Source: Enterococcus saccharolyticus subsp. saccharolyticus (lineage in GTDB: Bacteria > Bacillota > Bacilli > Lactobacillales > Enterococcaceae). Taken from it: a DNA stretch of 64,000 nt. Under the pieces are notes generated by a model that was not told where the DNA came from, searched no databases, and was given only the letters and a program-made list of their open reading frames with translations. Positions 61,740 to 64,000 of the stretch are shown here, piece by piece. Position numbers and translations under genes: made by a program. The first letter of the stretch is position 1, and each line of letters begins with the position of its first letter. The DNA lies in assembly GCF_029023825.1 (NCBI RefSeq), contig NZ_CP118957.1, positions 1,217,501 to 1,281,500 on the forward strand, read 5' to 3'.

Positions 61740-62813
61740 TCATTTTGACAGAAACTGTTGAATTGCTTGGCGATTCATTTCTGAATCAACAACGAGCACA
61801 CTACCTGCTTCAAATGTTTCACCGTAATACCATGAATTTTCTACAGGCACACTTAAACGATCAATGCCACCTGCACCTTTCGCAATTGAGAAGGTATTTT
61901 TTAGCAAAAAGCCCATAGATACATCGGTCGACGCATACCCCATCACTTTCCCAGCTGCATAAGGTAATTTCACCAGTGATAACGGATTTTTTAATTGACT
62001 AAAGACTGCATTCATCACTTGTTGTTGGCGACGTACACGTCCGAAATCACCTTCTTCATCCATACGGAAACGAGCATATTGTAAAAGGGTTAACCCATCC
62101 ATTCGTTGAGTACCTTTTTTGATTGGAACTTCTAGGTTTTTACTCATATCTTTTTCAGCATCGATTTTTACACCACTTGGAAACAGTGTATCAATGACTT
62201 TTTCAAAGGTTTTAAAATCAACGGTCGTATAATAATTGGTATCAATGCCAAAATTTTGCGAGAGGGTGGTTCGCACAAGCTCGGCACCACCATAGGCATA
62301 CGCGGCATTGATTTTATTGTCTCCTACTCCAGGGATAGTGACCAACGTATCACGCATAAAGGAAATTAATTTCGGCTTCTTCGCTGGGCCATCTAATTGT
62401 AAGACCATAATCGTATCCGCACGAGCAGTTTCTCCTTCACGGCTATCATTTCCGATTAATAAAATATTATGACTGCCATCCGCCGATTTCATCCCGTTGA
62501 ATGTTTCTGGTTGTACGGTAAGATTCGCATCACTTTTTGCTACTTGTTGCCCGACAAAAAATGAAATTCCTGAATAGGCAAAAAACAAGAGAATAAATGT
62601 CACCAGACAGCGGATAAAGCGATGTTTCTTCTTTTGTTTTTTTGGTTTCTTTTTAAAAAAGCTAGATTTTGGTGGGGGCGAGCTAGCCGGTCTCGAATGA
62701 CTAGCCTCATTTTCTTCCCAAGAATCCTCCCAGTCATTCTTCTTTTCAATTGTTTTCCGCGCAAATAATTGCTCGGTTGATTTTTGTTTTTTATGGCGAT
62801 CCATTCGACTCAT
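61740..62813 (-). CDS. LCP-family (LytR-CpsA-Psr) cell-wall ligase
   Basis: 357 residues. A long basic cytoplasmic N-terminus with KKKPKKQKKKHR, one membrane helix at about 67-88, then the LCP domain: LLIGNDSREGETARADTIMV, FMRDTLVTIPG and NKINAAYAYGG with the conserved Asp and Arg residues. It transfers lipid-linked glycopolymers onto peptidoglycan. The start MSRMDRHKKQ at 62813 follows GGAGG; the upstream TTG overlaps that site. Confidence 0.92.
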   Translation of the reverse strand: MSRMDRHKKQKSTEQLFARKTIEKKNDWEDSWEENEASHSRPASSPPPKSSFFKKKPKKQKKKHRFIRCLVTFILLFFAYSGISFFVGQQVAKSDANLTVQPETFNGMKSADGSHNILLIGNDSREGETARADTIMVLQLDGPAKKPKLISFMRDTLVTIPGVGDNKINAAYAYGGAELVRTTLSQNFGIDTNYYTTVDFKTFEKVIDTLFPSGVKIDAEKDMSKNLEVPIKKGTQRMDGLTLLQYARFRMDEEGDFGRVRRQQQVMNAVFSQLKNPLSLVKLPYAAGKVMGYASTDVSMGFLLKNTFSIAKGAGGIDRLSVPVENSWYYGETFEAGSVLVVDSEMNRQAIQQFLSK

Positions 62814-62902
62814 CTTTTGTTCCTCCAAAGGTTTATTCTCTTATAGCATACATGACCCTTTCAATAAAGCAATTTAAAATAAGAAAACTTAAGCTTTTTC
62901 TA

Positions 62903-62931
62903 CAAAAAAACCTATGCTTTTGGCATAGGTT
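62903..62931 (-). terminator. terminator of pheA
   Basis: AACCTATGC / GCATAGGTT stem, loop CAAAA, T7 on the minus strand, overlapping the stop. Confidence 0.88.
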
Positions 62932-63763
62932 ACTGGATAATTTTTACAGGATAACTCCCGATATTTCTAGTATGTCCCTTTAAAAGCTCAATTTCTTCGA
63001 TGGCATTTTGAATGAGTGCTTGATTGTCATCTAATGTTAAATCCACAATGAAGAAATATTCGCCTAAACTGGTTTTTAATGGGCGTGACTCGATTTTGCT
63101 TAAATCAATGTTGCGCCAAGCAAAACACGATAAGACTTTATGCAATGCTCCAGGTAAATTATCTGGCAGTGTCATAAATAACGTATTACGTGCAGGTTTG
63201 CCTAATGAATCAAGTGTTTCGCCTTTTGTTGCAGTTAATACCCAAAAACGTGTTTGATTTAACGCGTTGTCTTGAATATCCTTTGCTAAAATTTCTAACC
63301 CATATTCCCCAGCAGCTTTATTTGAAGCAATCGCTGCGCAGTGCTCTTCTGGATGATTTGCCACATATTCTGCGGCAAATGTCGTTGAGGCAACGGCTTC
63401 TAGTGGCGTATTGGGAAAGTTCGTCTCTAAAAAACGTTGCGACTGCGCCAACGCTTGGGGATGAGACAGAATTTTAGTAATGGTTTGTTCATCGGGGTGT
63501 CCTAGCAATTGCTGACGAATTGGCAAAACGATTTCTCCAGCAACAAAAAGCTTATCTTGATGGAAAATCCGATCCACACTAGCATGTACAGAGCCTTCTA
63601 ACGAGTTCTCAATAGGAACTACTGCAAAACTAATCTGATGTTCTTCTAATGCTTGAATACAAAATGGAATCGACGGATAAGCGACTAGTTCGGTTTCATC
63701 TGTGATGGTGCTGGCTGCTTGGAAGGTAAAGGAATTTTTCGGTCCTAAATAACCAACTTTCAT
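62930..63763 (-). CDS. pheA: prephenate dehydratase
   Basis: 277 residues. The catalytic domain YLGPKNSFTFQAAS...PIENSLEGSV and the NQTRFWVL motif (Thr-Arg-Phe) are followed by an ACT domain with the phenylalanine-binding SKIESRP. Monofunctional, feedback-inhibited by Phe. The ATG follows the aroK stop with no gap. Confidence 0.95.
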   Translation of the reverse strand: MKVGYLGPKNSFTFQAASTITDETELVAYPSIPFCIQALEEHQISFAVVPIENSLEGSVHASVDRIFHQDKLFVAGEIVLPIRQQLLGHPDEQTITKILSHPQALAQSQRFLETNFPNTPLEAVASTTFAAEYVANHPEEHCAAIASNKAAGEYGLEILAKDIQDNALNQTRFWVLTATKGETLDSLGKPARNTLFMTLPDNLPGALHKVLSCFAWRNIDLSKIESRPLKTSLGEYFFIVDLTLDDNQALIQNAIEEIELLKGHTRNIGSYPVKIIQ

Positions 63764-64000
63764 TTACTCACCTACTTGTTTCAAAATTTCTGTGACGATT
63801 TCTTCGGGTGTTTTTCCGGTTGTTTCAATGATAATTCGCGCACTTTCTTCATATAGAGGGACACGTGGTCGATAGATTGCTTCAATCTCTGCAGGTGTTT
63901 TAGAATCCGCTAGAGGTCGAACATTTTCCTCATCATGTGTAACACGTTGAATTAATTCAGATAAGTCCGCCTTCAAATAAACCACATAAGGCATTTTTTT
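63764..64000 (-). CDS. aroK: shikimate kinase, C-terminal part (partial)
   Basis: About 78 codons run off the right edge. VVYLKADLSELIQRV, then the lid NVRPLADSKTPAEI and IYRPRVPLYEESARIIIET are typical of shikimate kinase. It sits directly before pheA, an aromatic amino acid pair. The P-loop lies outside the window. Confidence 0.9.
   Translation of the reverse strand, partial: KKMPYVVYLKADLSELIQRVTHDEENVRPLADSKTPAEIEAIYRPRVPLYEESARIIIETTGKTPEEIVTEILKQVGE

Overview
The window looks like the chromosome of a low-GC Gram-positive coccus of the order Lactobacillales, most likely Enterococcus. The 5S rRNA, the strong AGGAGG-type ribosome binding sites, the Mga-like regulator, the Fst-type and holin-like type I toxins, the preQ1-II riboswitch in front of queT and the menaquinone gene set all fit. 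No species is claimed.

Layout. 1-320: tail of an rRNA operon (23S end, 5S, terminator). 0.4-6.5 kb: two unknown coupled genes, a methyltransferase, a secreted thermonuclease, an Mga-type regulator and a Cys-less NADH-peroxidase-like flavoprotein. 6.5-10.3 kb: a Fur-box-controlled siderophore ABC transporter in the order permease-permease-ATPase-lipoprotein. 10.3-14.6 kb: a decaying stretch with a leader-peptide/attenuator before a frameshifted RsgA-type GTPase, an AlkD-like protein, an Ltp-type surface protein and two broken membrane-protein genes. 14.8-18.6 kb: PadR/HAAS pair and the ahpCF peroxide operon. 18.6-31 kb: membrane proteins (YibE/F pair, MFS, BrnQ), a PucR/ABC-F deletion scar, an unusual nuclease-fold plus sce7725 pair, a Tad2-like (DUF2829) gene coupled to a dehydrogenase, and queT. 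31-44.7 kb: two PhzF-type isomerases with a DapA-type lyase, a ROK repressor opposite a HAD phosphatase, small unknown genes, a MocR regulator opposite an AsnC-aminotransferase-amidotransferase operon, a CDF metal exporter and a formylglutamate-hydrolase operon.

44.7-51.5 kb is accessory: two different type I toxin-antitoxin loci, an AraC regulator, a gene fragment, a short tyrosine recombinase, a broken acetyltransferase, a small gene under a textbook Zur box, and a complete 1678-bp IS1380-family element whose insertion cut that gene off from its probable -35 region. 51.5-59.7 kb is the menaquinone cluster (menB-menE-menF-menD-menH-menC on the minus strand, a hotdog thioesterase diverging). 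The right end holds a phosphatase/HIT pair, DegV, an LCP cell-wall ligase, pheA and the 3' part of aroK.

Theme. Housekeeping genes are intact, but nine accessory genes carry frameshifts, stops or truncations. This pattern suggests real decay of dispensable genes rather than general poor sequence, although several lesions lie in homopolymers and need read-level checking. The most novel-looking items are the Zur-box gene, the nuclease-fold/sce7725 pair, the attenuator before the RsgA paralogue, the par-like TA loci, and a short repeat that occurs four times as two direct pairs, each pair flanking a gene cassette.
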